Origin: Tetracladium setigerum | Lineage: Eukaryota; Ascomycota; Leotiomycetes; Helotiales | Length of the DNA: 64,000 nt | Direction of reading: 5' to 3' | NCBI GenBank assembly: GCA_031472005.1 | Contig: PZJY01000009.1 | Location: 1,178,001-1,242,000, forward strand | In this document: positions 33,688 to 45,330 of the stretch, piece by piece | Position numbering within the stretch: the stretch's first letter is position 1 | Layout of the letters: each line of letters starts with the position of its first letter | The notes under the pieces: model-generated | Told to the model about the DNA's origin: nothing | Database searches by the model: none | The model's input: only the letters and a program-made list of their open reading frames with translations | Made by a program: the position numbers and the translations under genes

Positions 33688-35349
33688 TTACCCTGCGCGT
33701 ACCGGACCATTGTCCACAAGTTGAATTCGTCGAAGAGGCTTTATATCTGCGTCTCTCTCTTGTATTTCGTTATCATCCCTCAATGACTTTTGTTGATTAC
33801 GAGCTGCACGTTGTTTATTGTAGCGCCATCTTCTCGAGACAAGCGAGTGTGATGGGTTCAATTGCTGAGCATTCGGGACAGCCATACCCTTTTCATGTCT
33901 CTGTGTTCGAACTGCAATTTCTGTTTTGATATTTTTGGCATGCTCCTCCACTTTTCCCTGATCGTCTGTGAAAGCTCCCGGTATCTTGATCTCGGTCGTC
34001 TTCCTCCTGACTACCGTCAAAGGAGCTGATTTGCGAATGACTGGACCGCTGGATGCATCATATAGGTCTGGTCTTCGAGACTTTGGCTGAGAAGTAGGTT
34101 GCTTCTGCTGCATCTGGAAATCGATTGTCTGGGTTGAACTCGAAACCAGATTTCCACGAAATGCTGTCCATTCTACGGGTGGAGGTGGCATGTTGACAGG
34201 CACGTATCTCAGTTCCGGCTCGACGATTATGTGGGAAAATTCTGCAGAGCGTAGTCGAGAGAGAGGAGATGACTGCAAGTCTTGGCAGGTGCAGCTCGGA
34301 GGTTTGACGAGCCTCTGGCGCTGGACTTGCAATTTTGGATACGGATGGTTCGAGCCTTGGTCCGAGGCGCCGGAGGCCTGGCTTGAAATTGTATCTTCCT
34401 GGATGTCAATCGTTGAGTCTACTTTAGTCGTGTTGCTCGCTAGGTCTTTGATCTCATTCCTCCAGTTGCTGACTTGTGATGCGGGAATCAGATGAAACAA
34501 TTCTGTAGTGCGGCGCTCCATCGGGTACTCCCCAGGAATTGTTTGTGTAGGGTATGGAGCAACGACTACGGGATGTTCTTTTGTAGCTGAAACGCCATGT
34601 TCTCGGGACGATATGGTTTCGAACGACGATATGGTGGAAACGTTGCGGTCGAACAAGTCATCGCCAAACGAAGTCACTCGACAAGTGACACCAGTCGTAA
34701 ATGCTTCTGGCATTTCAAAGGGATACTTGTTGGTAAAAAGAGTTGTCAACAGAATTCCGTTTCCTAGGCTGTAAAGAAGTCAGTACTCGGCTATACTCGC
34801 ATACGTTGATACCCACAAGCAAAGACTCGCAGCGATCAAATCGAGGACTTGCAGCGAGCACTCCTGCGATGCTCTTGAGCATATCCCAGGCCTTGCAATC
34901 ACAACAGACGCTGCGATAATGCATGCTCCCCAAAGGACTAGATTAAGCTTCGCTAGGAGGATACAATAAGCGTGAGGGCCCTTTTTTGGTGGTCTCGCCG
35001 TTCCAATCGCATCATTATGTATCGCACAGGCTACATGGAGAAGGGCATATATGATCGTTATGCCAGACTTCCGCTTGGTCAGTAAAGAGGAAATGGGAAA
35101 CGGTTGGAATGAACTTACCGATACAGCTATGAAACCCTGGCAAGCTGCAATGCTTGCAGGCAAAGGCCTGAGTCTCTCCTCCTTAAATCTCGCAATACCG
35201 ATTCCCATCCCCAGCACACTGCATATTAGCAATATTGTTATTATGGTTAACACAACGCGAGGTTGCAAAACCCGTGCTATGCGAGTTGGCTTCTCGCCTC
35301 CGCTGGGCGTGCTGAGTGGGACACTGGATGATGGGGGGTAGCTACTCAT
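33688..35349 (-). CDS. Four-helix membrane protein with long cytosolic tail, unknown function
   Basis: Model: 35349-35119, 35067-34805 and 34768-33688 (524 aa). The N-terminal ~200 residues hold about four hydrophobic segments, e.g. VVLTIITILLICSVLGMGIGI, ALLHVACAI, LVLWGACIIAASVVIA and LDLIAASLCLWVSTLGNGIL, a MARVEL-like arrangement. A disordered tail rich in Ser/Pro/Gln follows, including VRRKTTEIKIPGAF and a basic SRRWRYNKQRAARNQQK. Intron 1 is 51 nt, a multiple of three, so its retention would not break the frame. Intron 2 in this model is only 36 nt (34769-34804); it has a proper GTATGC donor, TACTGAC branch and TTTACAG acceptor and keeps frame, but its length is suspicious. I do not recognise the family beyond membrane topology. 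Confidence 0.65.
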
Positions 35350-36283
35350 GGTATCTGAGGCTCTCTGATCACTGGCTGGTTTTTAGATGAACGTCCATGT
35401 GGAACTTCTGGTGCTCGGAACTTTTGATTTGAAACTTATTGACAAAATTGTCCGATCATGAGGGTTAATAGGCAAGTACGAGAATCCGCTGACTTTTCAA
35501 GCGGCTGACAGACAAGGAGAGGTTAGGTTTTAAACCTGACGAGAAGATTTTATCGCAAGGAAAGAGAGGAGACGTAAGAAAATTCCGTGCCGCCAGGTTG
35601 TGGTGGGATGTGATCCTTTGCAGCAGGTAAAGAGGCTGGATAAGTGAGTTGATGGTGATACATACATTCCAGTCAAAGGTATGGCACGAATGTGCATTCC
35701 TAGCGATGGCCAGTTCGCGCAGGAAGAAGACTTGGAATATTCTCAAATGACGACGAGTATGGTTTGAACTGGGAAGAGCTCTGCTAAAGTTCTAGCTGTC
35801 ACTATCATTATTTCCATGGAAGGTGCTGTCGATCAGACTTGAGAAGTGCTCTCCAGGCTCTGCATGCGTTCAGTTCTGGCGAAATCTCAACAAAAAACAG
35901 CTACAGAATTTGCAACCTTGGATACCTAGTCCTACAACAGTAATCTTTATACAGTGTCTCTGTGTTAAGATGTCGCTATTGCGCATCGTATTCTCCGTAT
36001 ACATTTATAAAGCTCGTTCTCTCACCTCATCTCACGCTCATCCAAGGAAGGCTTGACAAGTGTTTTGCCGAGCTTCACTTAAGCGAGCGCACAATGTGTC
36101 TGAATGGTCCACCGTATTTAGTGGGCGGCCGAAACTCTCTGGAATTGCCTCTCTGCTTACCACTCAAGATCATTCGGATGGAACATAGATAAACCCGAAA
36201 AGCGATCTTGGAGATGGAAGGCTGGAAAATCCATTCATCCCACATACCCGACCATCTGGATACCAACTCTTCAACCCACAATA
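35350..36283. other. Intergenic divergent promoter region
   Basis: Separates the membrane-protein gene and the zinc-finger regulator. No coding frame is convincing. Confidence 0.5.
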
Positions 36284-38798
36284 ATGACCGCGGAGCCTGT
36301 TAAGAATGTTGCTGTCCTGGACGACGGCTCCCACCGCTTCGTTTGTCCTGTCGCTGACTGCAAGGCCTCTTTCAAAAGAAAGGAACATTTGACTCGGCAT
36401 TCAAAGTCACACAGCTCCGAGATTTCGCACATTTGTAGCGTCTGCTCGAGAAAGTTTAACAGGAGGTTCGTGGAATCTTGATATCCCTTTTTGCATGCTT
36501 GTCCAATTATCATGTATCCGTCTGCCTTGTTACCTTAATCAACAGTTGAATGATCCTACTCCAGGACATAGCTGTTTCTAAGCCTTCACCGTTCTTCATA
36601 CATCTTGTGTAATTTCAGTTTATTGCCCTTTATGTTGGGCTTCATAGCACATATCAATAACATTTCTGCATCACAGTGATAGTCTAGCTCGCCATCTTAG
36701 TCGGCATGGCGAGAACTACAAGACTCCATCGAGTCGCAGTAAATCGGCATGTCTCGCTTGCCATGCCGCAAAGATCAAGTGCGACGGTGATAAGCAATGT
36801 CAGACCTGCATAAAAAAGGGAATTGAATGCAAGTATCGTTCGGAAGATGTCGATTCGATGCAACCTGAAGTTGGGGGAGATTCCAGTTCCAGCCAGACTG
36901 ATAGCAGCCCAAATTCTACCGGAACTCCATCTTCGCAATCTAGTGTTTCAACACAACCATTTCCACCACCTAGATCGGAAGCATATATCAACTGGTCATC
37001 AGTACAGATAAGGGTTCAATCTGATGATGAAGTGAAGAAGGCGCCTTTCAGCACACCACATTTACACTACTACTTTGAACACTTCCATCACCGTTTCCCT
37101 ATCGTTCATCGCCCATCGTATATTAGCGAGACCCATGGTACAGCTTTTAAGCTGTTGACGGCTTCTATGGAAATGATAGGGGCATGGATTGAGGGTAGCG
37201 CCAAATCAAGAGAGCTTGCTATTGCTGCTCACCAAGAACTTGCGCCTCAGTGCCTCCTCGAGATCGTAAGCTCATTTGACCACTATATACACCAAATATT
37301 CTTGAACTAATGGAGTTTTCCTAGTCAAATATCACATCCCAGGACGTATATCAAGGATCATTTTCGGCAGGTCTTTGTCAGGCAACACTGCTTAATGTGA
37401 TATTCGTTTTGTACTGTGGAGTAATTTCTTCTACTCACCTCTCCTTTGTTTTATGCTAACTGTAATAATCAGAAGTCTTCATTTGTATCACGTGGACTGA
37501 TACTTCACAACATGTTGATTACCGCCCTGAGGGAGGTTGGATTTTTCAATCCACACACAATTTGGTCCGACGAAAAACCAGGTTGTTTTCTACCTTTTCA
37601 CCTCCTGAAGATGGGGGAAAGGACATTGTAGGCTGTCCTCTAATAAACTGAATTGATCCATACTAACTAATTGCGAAGCCTTGCGGAAATGCTTTTTAAA
37701 GTCGATGTCTATTTAAGTCTCGCTCGTGGAAACTCACAAATTCTCACCACAGAAGAATTAGTATTCATGGTTCCATCCTCATTTTCTCTTTGGAATTCCA
37801 ACGGGTTGGATGCCTGGGAGGAACGCCTTGATAAGCAGCCCATCTTCCGCATGGAGAGAAGCATGTACGAAATGGTCAACAGCACACTCGACTTCGCCAA
37901 CATGGTGACGAGCCATCTCCTCTGGGAAGACGTCCAGCTGTGCTTAGGCTCCTTCCAAACGAAGCTGTGGCGAGTAAACACGCTCACGAGGAATTCAAAT
38001 GAAGTGACGCCAGACTCGGTTCTCTGCAAAGAAATCGTCATAAAGCAACTCGAAAACCTAAAAGTCCACATCGATCAAATGGCACAGTGTCCAGGCTTGC
38101 CACCTCACTACTACGGATTCGAAGACCACAATGACCCCTCCACCCGCCCCATCATCGAAGCACGCGTCGAAACTCTCCGTCTTGACACCCTCTTTCTCTA
38201 CCACCTTATCAACATCCATCTCTACTCCGACGTCAACGCTCTCACACACGTCGCCAAAGAATTCAGTCTCGATCTGAGTAAATACACACAGGAGCAGCAG
38301 CACAAGATCGGAGGACGAAGATGCGCAAAGGCCTCTATGATTACGACACCTGATCTCCGCCGTGCACTCTCGCATGCTGTAGAAATCCTCTCTCTCTTCC
38401 AACATCTTTCCACCAAAACCGACAGTCAAAAGGCAGGTCTCGACCCAATCGCCTACGTCGCTCTCGCTTCCGCTTCACTTCTGTTATGGGTCCACATCAA
38501 CTTCGGTGTATACTCTTGTGGAAGCTGTGCGGTTAAAATGGGGTATGAGTTTCCGGATAGGGTGTTGGAGCTGGGTCTATCGTCACAAGACCCGTTTGCG
38601 AAGGAGGAATGGATTCATAGTGGGCAACTCATGAGAATTACGATTAATGGGGTTGATATTTGTATGTGTAAGTATGGAGAACTGATGATGGGGATGAAGT
38701 CCTTCTTTCCCGAGGGCGGGTGGGAGTTGGCGGAGAGCATTGCGCCGGGTGTTTGGGCGACTGGGGTGGTTTTGATACCTGATGATGTTCAACTATGA
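36284..38798 (+). CDS. Transcription factor with two C2H2 fingers and a Zn2Cys6 cluster
   Basis: Nuclear regulator, targets unknown. Exons 36284-36465, 36677-37265, 37325-37420, 37473-37627 and 37679-38798 (713 aa, all phases agree). Finger 1: FVCPVADCKASFKRKEHLTRH. Finger 2: HICSVCSRKFN-RSDSLARH, reconstituted exactly across the 211-nt first intron. The binuclear cluster directly after has spacing C-x2-C-x6-C-x5-C-x2-C-x6-C (from ACLACHAAKIKC to KGIECKY). The middle region LHYYFEHFHHRFPIVHRPSY matches the start of the fungal-specific transcription factor domain, with LDVYLSLARG-like KVDVYLSLARG later. Such dual-type factors form a recognised class in moulds. The fourth intron is 51 nt with TACTAAC branch. 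No linked pathway genes identify its target. Confidence 0.9.
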
Positions 38799-39688
38799 GA
38801 AGAGAAGTGGATTCAATCTTAGAATTTTGATTCTTTAAAGCATTTGTACCTTGAATCGTAGTGTATTGAAGTACGAGCAATGTATACATAGCTTGCTTAG
38901 CAAATTATTGCTTTTCTCATTTTTTGTCATGCTTCTGTTTGTACTTACTACAAAGTTAGAAGAAGATCGAGATTGTTTAAATTATCGGTTTCATTCCAGT
39001 GCGGAGAGTATTCTCTCTCACATCTAATTTTATAGTCAACTTCTTCAGATTGAGTTGACGCTCTTCAAATACTCGGAGTAGCGCACAACGTATTTGGGAA
39101 TTGATTGCGTGGAACTTGCATTGAAAAGTCTAACTTCAGGTAATTTGAGAATATCGTTACTGTGTAGAGCTTGGATTTGAAATCTTATTCTCCTTAATAT
39201 TTAGTAGCTTACCTACCTACTCAAGTAGGCTGGACACAATCTGCTGCCCATTCGCTTGGGGGGCTAATGAAGAGACTGAAGTGGGGAAATTGAATGTAAA
39301 CTTTTTGACACAAACTGCTAAAAATAGTGCACAAAAAAATACAATACCTACATTAGACCACAATAACAGGCACAGCTCAAGTCCATGCTTTTAAACAAGA
39401 AAGAAAGCCAGTTGTATTGCTAAATGTGAGCAGGGTTCACAAGCTCACAGCCCAAAACAGACTAGCGCGAGTTCTCCATCCTTCCATCACTTGGCATCCG
39501 GAACTCAAATTATTTTTTCGATTGAACCTCTCCGATTCCAAAGAGCTCCCCAAAACCACCATCAGGACAACTCCACCAACCTCAACAAACCCCAATCGTA
39601 CGATTCCTTTCCCAAACCAATCCAACCACATTCACAGAATATCTCTAACGTAATTTCTGGCTGTAGCCAAATCCACCCGCCGCCCATC
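38799..39688. other. Intergenic region, no gene seen
   Basis: 3' flank of the regulator and promoter of nop10, with no convincing ORF. Confidence 0.5.
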
Positions 39689-40012
39689 ATGCATCTCATG
39701 TACACAATCGACGCCTCGGGCAAACGAGTCTACACCCTCAAGAAGGTCGTTGGAGCAGAGGTCACCAAGAGCGCACACCCAGCGAGGTTCAGCCCGGATG
39801 ATAAGTACTCGAGACATCGTGTTACTTTGAAGAAGAGATATGGATTGCTCTTGACGCAGCAGAGTGAGTTTTTTGCGCCCATTTGTTTCTGGCCCTGGTT
39901 TTTGCTGGCTGGACAGAGAGTGTTTGTTTTTGGGAGAAAGAAAGGGAGAGGATTTTATGTGGATTTGGCTGACTTGTTTTTGGCAGAGGATCTTCGTGTG
40001 CTTGGACAATAG
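39689..40012 (+). CDS. nop10: H/ACA ribonucleoprotein subunit Nop10
   Basis: Small core protein of H/ACA snoRNPs that guide rRNA pseudouridylation; nucleolar. Exons 39689-39863 and 39987-40012 give 66 aa, the expected size. MHLMYTIDASGKRVYTLKKV and SAHPARFSPDDKYSRHR are near-invariant family motifs. The last 8 codons (KDLRVLGQ) come from a 26-nt second exon; intron GTGAGT..TTGGCAG, 123 nt. Without splicing the frame continues into hydrophobic sequence absent from the family. Convergent with nob1. Confidence 0.97.
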   Translation: MHLMYTIDASGKRVYTLKKVVGAEVTKSAHPARFSPDDKYSRHRVTLKKRYGLLLTQQSEFFAPICFWPWFLLAGQRVFVFGRKKGRGFYVDLADLFLAEDLRVLGQ

Positions 40013-40360
40013 ATGGGCTGAATGATGAGTGGTGGATTGGATGACTTGGATGTGGAAGACTTGTTGCGTGGAAATACACGAACGATGAAGGATGTCGAAC
40101 TTTCTTGGCTGTGAAAATGTCAGATATAGGGTGTCCAAAAACAGAACGTGTGTTCTGGGAGTTCCGGTGCAATTCACAATGGCGTTGAGATGGCTCTGGA
40201 CGAATTTCTGGGCGGAATAAAAATCAAAATTTGTGCTATGCTATGGCACCGCTATCTACCCACACATCTGTCTATGACTCTCCTATACACATGCAACATT
40301 TTTGACTCCTTAACTCCACTGATGCTGCCTTTTATAACCTCTGAATCCAAGAATGTTGAT

Positions 40361-41664
40361 CTACCTCCGCTTCCTTGAATTGACATTCTTGCCTGCACCG
40401 ACCTTGGGTCTGCTCTTTGAAGCTCGGTCACCAGTCAAGATACTAGGTAAATAATCTTCGTCCATCAGATCCTTCTCCTTTTTCCTCCTCCAATTGTCAT
40501 AGCATTGACATACTCCTTTTGATCCTCCGCCAGGATTAATCCTTGACCCCATCCACCCTGCCCACCACCTTGCACTAGTTTCCCATTTGAAGTTCCCGCC
40601 ACTGGTTTCGGAATACTATACACATTCCCTCTCGAGTTCCATTGCATATTCTTTTTCAAATGCACCTTGAAATTGCCGTCTTTGTCCGTCGAACAGGACG
40701 TTCGCATCAAGGCATCTTTGCCGCATCGTCCGCAGAATTGCTTGCTCATGTCTTTGGTGATCGAGAAGCAGGCATGGCAACGTAAGACCCAGGTTTTGAG
40801 TTGGCGAATGCGTTGGAGCGTGGGGGAGAGAAGATTGAGGTTCATACGGAGGAGGACGTTTTGCATGGCAAAATCGGAGGTGATAAGGGCGACTTGCATG
40901 GTTTTGACTTCATCGGATGGCTGGGCAGTATTATTTTGGTCTTTTTCTTGGTGCTTTTTGAGGTTGGAGGGGGTGATCCATCCGTCTGAGTCGTCATCGT
41001 CAGATTCGACGGCTTCAATTTCTACGGCCAGAGCTTCAGCAGGAGCCGAGGTGATTTCCGGCTCGAGAATTGACGGTTCTTGGGCTTCTTTTGTGGAAAT
41101 GTGTGTATCTTCGAGTTTTTGATCCAACGAGTCGATGTTTGCCTCTGCCACCAGCGGCTTTTCTGGAATCTTCGTGCCCCATGCCCCTCGAGTCTCTGGC
41201 ACCACAGCATCGACAAGCTTTACTGTCTCAGCCTCTTTCTCCTCCTCTACAACCGGCGCAGTACCGTCCTTCAAAGATGCAGGGGCAGCGCCATTAACCC
41301 TCTTCTGCCCTGGCACACTTCGCAGTCTCCAATCCCCATGGTTCCTTTCACATTCGAGTTCATATGCCAATGCCATAAGATGTATATCCGGCTTACTCAA
41401 AACCTCCAAATCTCCCGTCTTCCGCGCAAAATCACTTATGATCTTTATGCTTGCTGGCCTTGGTGATCGAAGTTTGAGGAAAGGTAGAAGAGTGTTCTCC
41501 ATGCGGGCTCTGGTTGCTTCATCTCGGATTTCTTCGACGACGGCAGGGATGGTGTAGATTATTTCGGCTTGGCTGATGAGAGTTCCAATTGGGGGGTCAT
41601 TCTTGATTATAGGTCCTGCGTCTATCACAAGACTGTGGATGGGTTTGGGCGTGGTGGTCGCCAT
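40361..41664 (-). CDS. nob1: 20S pre-rRNA D-site endonuclease Nob1
   Basis: PIN-domain nuclease that makes the final cut at the 3' end of 18S rRNA in pre-40S particles. Single exon; 434 aa if one base is restored. PIN domain at the N-terminus with VIDAGPIIKNDPP and LSKPDIHLMALAYELE. An acidic middle ends in DDDDSDGWITPSNL. The zinc ribbon is LRCHACF..FCGRCGKDAL, then KVHLKKNMQWNSRGNVYSIP. The frame breaks near 40478-40500: upstream reads EYVNAMTI, downstream reads WRRKKEKDLMDEDYLPSIL. One more base (e.g. ACAAATTGG for ACAATTGG) joins them into the conserved C-terminus; unrepaired, translation ends at 40465. Confidence 0.95.
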
Positions 41665-42184
41665 TTTTGTCGGGTTTGGAGGATTGTTGTGGGGTAATTT
41701 TGCAAAAGTTCCGCGCTCGAGATATTTATTTTGTTATCGCAATCGATAGTCTGCCAAGCCCCGAGACTTGGCATTACAGGACCCCACTAGCCGATCAAGG
41801 AGCGCTGCTAGCTCAACATCTGTTTCTCTGTCTAAGAACAATCCTTTTTTCCTTTCTTGCCCAGATTAGCCTTAGTCGACTGTTTAACTATCCCATATCC
41901 CATGCATTCAATTCTGAGTTGTTTAGTATGGACTTCCTTAATTATCATACGATCCAAGCGCTCATCACGCTCTTCGCTTAGGAGCATCTTTCTCTCAGGG
42001 GAAGCAACAACCACTTCCCCTTCTCTGTTCTTGTGCTTCCAAAACAGAATCTAGACTAGATATCTAGTCTAGCCAGTTCTCAGGATGACGATTCAATATT
42101 CTCAAACCTCTTTAGATGCCAACCATCCTCCTAATTCCGCTACCTATCATTTCCCTCAATTACCTAGAACATATACATCCTTCA
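41665..42184. other. Intergenic region between divergent genes
   Basis: Promoter side of nob1 and upstream flank of the RRM gene; contains the short palindrome TCTAGACTAGA / TATCTAGTCTAG near 42050-42073. The start of the RRM gene may lie slightly inside this stretch. Confidence 0.45.
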
Positions 42185-43481
42185 ATGCCGTCTTCAAGTC
42201 CTACTGGAATACTTGCGCCTCTTCGTTCAACGTCCTTATCAACTCTACCAGTTTTGAAAAAGAAATGCGAACACAATGATATGGAAATGAGTGGTGGTGT
42301 GTCTCGCCGTTCCCCCGCATCTGTGATGTGATTGCTAACCTCGCTAGGTTCTTCAGTATGTTGTCATTGTTCATAAAATGCTGCTCGTACCTATTTATTC
42401 GATCCAATCTCTCGAATTATCAAAACTTTCCATGACTCTCGTTCTGGATGCACCCTTTGAGAAGCCTAGTCGAACGTTCATGGACTGACTCCTTGGACAC
42501 ACAGACTTCCTCTATCTCTTACGCTTCAGATCCAGCATCTCGAACACTTCGCGAGATTGAGTTGGAAGTGGCCTCAGATGCAAGACACAACTTGAGAGAT
42601 TACTGGAGGTTCATGAGCGGGCTCCCCCCGCAACTATCAGGAAACGAGTCAAGATATTTGTTGGCGGCCTTCCGGTCTTTTGCGATGATACCGAAGCGAC
42701 ATTACAACTCTGTCGTATCTTTCTTTTGGAAGGATTTGATGTCGCCGGAGTAAGTCTTATGTTGTTATGTAGTCAGTCAATTTGAGTAGATGGCATGCTG
42801 ACGGACATAGATCCAGGTTTTACACGCCCCATCATCTCCCTTCGGAGCCTCTTGTTCAGAAAATCACCACTTCTTCTTTGTCGATTTGATGCACAAGGAA
42901 GATGCCAGGCATGCAATCAGGAAACTTGATGGCGCTGTGAGATTAGACAAGGAGTTGATGGTGAGCCTAGTTGGTCTTTCAAAGGACCACGAGTTAGGTG
43001 AGCATCGAGCCATGTTTGTCGCCGAGAAGGATTGCTGAATCCATAGTTGTTGGACCATTTCGTGGTTATCAACCACGCCGAAAGCAAGTTGTTGAGGTTC
43101 GAAAATTCTTCGAGGGACATTATGTTGGTGAGGTCTCGTTGTTTTACGAATTTGAACCCAAGCCACCCTCGCCAGGTGAGGAATTATTTGAAGAGTAGGT
43201 GACTCGGTGCATTGCAAAAAGCTTTCTTCTACACACTGACACAACCAGCACCGTTCAGGAGCTCCTGTATTTCTGCTTTGTGCGCTTAGCAGATTGTGGG
43301 ACTGTTGAAGCTGTCATCAAGGCTTTGCATCGGACAATATGGTTCGTTGTCCTCCAACTCAAATGAGCCTGTTAATATGTTAGCTAACACAAATCCAAAA
43401 CTAAGGGCGGGCCGAGAAATATTTGTGAGGCGTCCTGGTATTCTCACTAAAAACGCGATCGAACTTCCTGGAGACAAGTAA
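42185..43481 (+). CDS. RNA-recognition-motif protein, 5' end uncertain
   Basis: Exons from the middle on are secure by phase: 42505-42749, 42811-42997, 43047-43194, 43249-43341 and 43406-43481. The RRM has RNP2 in KRVKIFVGGLPVF and RNP1-like HHFFFVDLMHKEDARHAIRKLDG. A second, weaker RRM-like unit contains LYFCFVRLADCGTVEAVIKAL. The protein ends GREIFVRRPGILTKNAIELPGDK. In exon 42505-42749 the frame shifts at the C6 run 42624-42629: seven Cs give RFMSGLPPATIRKRVKIFVGG. The first exon is unresolved; an ATG at 42185 (MPSSSPTGILAPLRS) is a candidate but its splice to 42505 is not fixed. It lies just upstream of, and in the same direction as, a three-RRM gene with similar RNP1 sequence, so the two may be old duplicates. 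Function unknown. Confidence 0.75.
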
Positions 43482-43863
43482 CCCTTCGTTTATAGGTTAA
43501 AAAGTTGCTATTGACGCCGAACTGTGTTTGAGGCAGAATTTGCACCCAAAGTTTGCAATTGAGATAACACGTTATTTCCTCAGCTTGGAAATTCATATCC
43601 TGTATCAGTGACTTACTTTGTATCTCCTCCGTCCTTTGTACTTCTCTTTCAAGTGAAAGCCGTTTTGGTCACGTGCGGGGCTTCCACCTAGTTGACAAGG
43701 ATTTTGGCCGCGAAAAATTTCAACCTTCTCACTTCAGAGCCAACCTTGCCTTAAAAGAGCACGTCAAAACTTTATTTTTCTTCCCCAATCAACAACATTG
43801 ATTAGACAAGAGCTCGATACCCAATATACCTCAAAATTGGACGTCAATCTTTCGTTCCTCGAG
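43482..43863. other. Intergenic promoter of the three-RRM gene
   Basis: Short AT-rich promoter with CACGTG at about 43670 and pyrimidine stretches before the start codon. Confidence 0.4.
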
Positions 43864-45330
43864 ATGGACTCTAACAACTGGCGCACCAAGCGCGAGCCTT
43901 CTGAGCTCTCCCCTGTTGGCACCCCAAATCGTTCGTACCAACAGCGCAGATCCAACAATGGTTTCAATGACTCCAGAGACTCCCCAAGGAACGCTGGATC
44001 GCCAAACTCATTCTCATCGCCAAGTGGACGTTCCCCCTTCCAGTCTCGTGACTCTCGAAGGCCTCTTGGTGGATCTTCGGCAATCGACAAGGCTATCGAA
44101 GAAGGTCGCCGTTTGTATGTTGGAAACTTGCCCTATGATACCACGGTCAAAGACATTGAGGATCTTTTCCAAGATGTCGATGGAATCGAGGCTATCAACA
44201 TGTCTATTGATCCAATGACTGGCCGCAACCCATCTTACTGCTTTGTCGATCTGGTTACCAAAGATCTAGCAGAAGGTGTCATGGAAGTTTATAACGGCAG
44301 ACTATTTCGTGAGAGGGCATTGAGAGTCAAACCTGGTGTCAAGTCAGGTATGTTGAGCACAGAGAGAATTGTTTCCCGGTTTATCAGCAAGAATCGCAAC
44401 TTTCTTCCATCACCAGAAAACTTCAATCCTTAGACTCCCACTCCCAACGATTACTGACAAATTCATCACTTACAGGCACTGGAACAGGTCGATTCGATTT
44501 GAAACCCAGACAAGCGGCAACAGATAGCCATGTATTCAATCGATGGAACCCAGCTGACAAGTAAGTTCAGCTCATTTTTTAAGAACCACCCCCCATTGCT
44601 TCCACTTTAGCTTCTTTCGCTCTGTCTGTAACACAGCCTGTTAATTCCGACCCTGTGAACTAGGCCCGAGGATATCAGTGAGGCAGCGATTTCACAAGGA
44701 AGACGTCTCTTCGTCGGTGGCATTCCTACGTTTAGTAACAGAGCTGAGTGCGAAGCCAAGGTTCAGGAGCTATTTGCTGGCTACAGTATTGAAGCCATTA
44801 GCAAATCCCATCCCGGTTACGAGTCAAAAGATGGCAAAGAGCCACCCGCAAACCCCAACTACTGCTTCGTTGATCTCGCTAGCGCTGAAGACGCTACCAA
44901 GGCCATCGCATCGTTGAATGGATTGTCAAAGTGGAACGGAACTTTGAAAGTCGCACAATCACGATCCCGCTCAGGGAGACTTGGGGAGCGACGCAGGTTG
45001 TTTGTGGCAGGTTTGCCAGAATTTCCCGATCAGGAGACCGCGGAGTCACGTATCCGAGAGTTGTTCGAAGGTTTCGAGCTTACCTCCGTCACCAAGCTCT
45101 TCTTGCCTAAAGACGAAGCGAAGAGGGCTGAAGGCAATCATTGTTATTGCTTCGTGGAGGTCAGCACTGATGAAGATGCCGATAGAGCGCAAAAGAGTTT
45201 GGACTGGAAGGAGATCTGGGACTCGGTTATCAGAGTCAAGCCTGCGTTCTCAGGTGAGAAGGGAGGAAGGGAGGGATACGATAGGAACAACGGCTCAAAC
45301 TCGAGAGAGAAGCAAACTTGGAGGTCTTAG
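43864..45330 (+). CDS. Three-RRM RNA-binding protein
   Basis: Exons 43864-44347, 44476-44560 and 44664-45330 (411 aa, phases agree). Start MDSNNWRTKREPSELSP; an N-terminal Ser/Pro/Arg-rich disordered region precedes RRM1 (RRLYVGNLPYD.. NPSYCFVDLVTKDLAEGVME), RRM2 (RRLFVGGIPTFSN.. NPNYCFVDLASAEDATKAIA) and RRM3 (RRLFVAGLPEFPD.. HCYCFVEVSTDEDADRAQK). RNP1 is atypical, with CFV replacing GFGF/Y in all three. The domain order resembles fungal multi-RRM mRNA-binding proteins, but I cannot name an orthologue. C-terminus is basic and Gly/Asn-rich. Confidence 0.9.

Noticed and set aside
35068..35118. Reading through the first intron of the membrane-protein gene as coding
   Set aside because: The 51-nt segment keeps frame but is bounded by GTAAGT and AAG, has a TACTGAC branch site, and interrupts a hydrophobic helix. 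Splicing is preferred but not proven.
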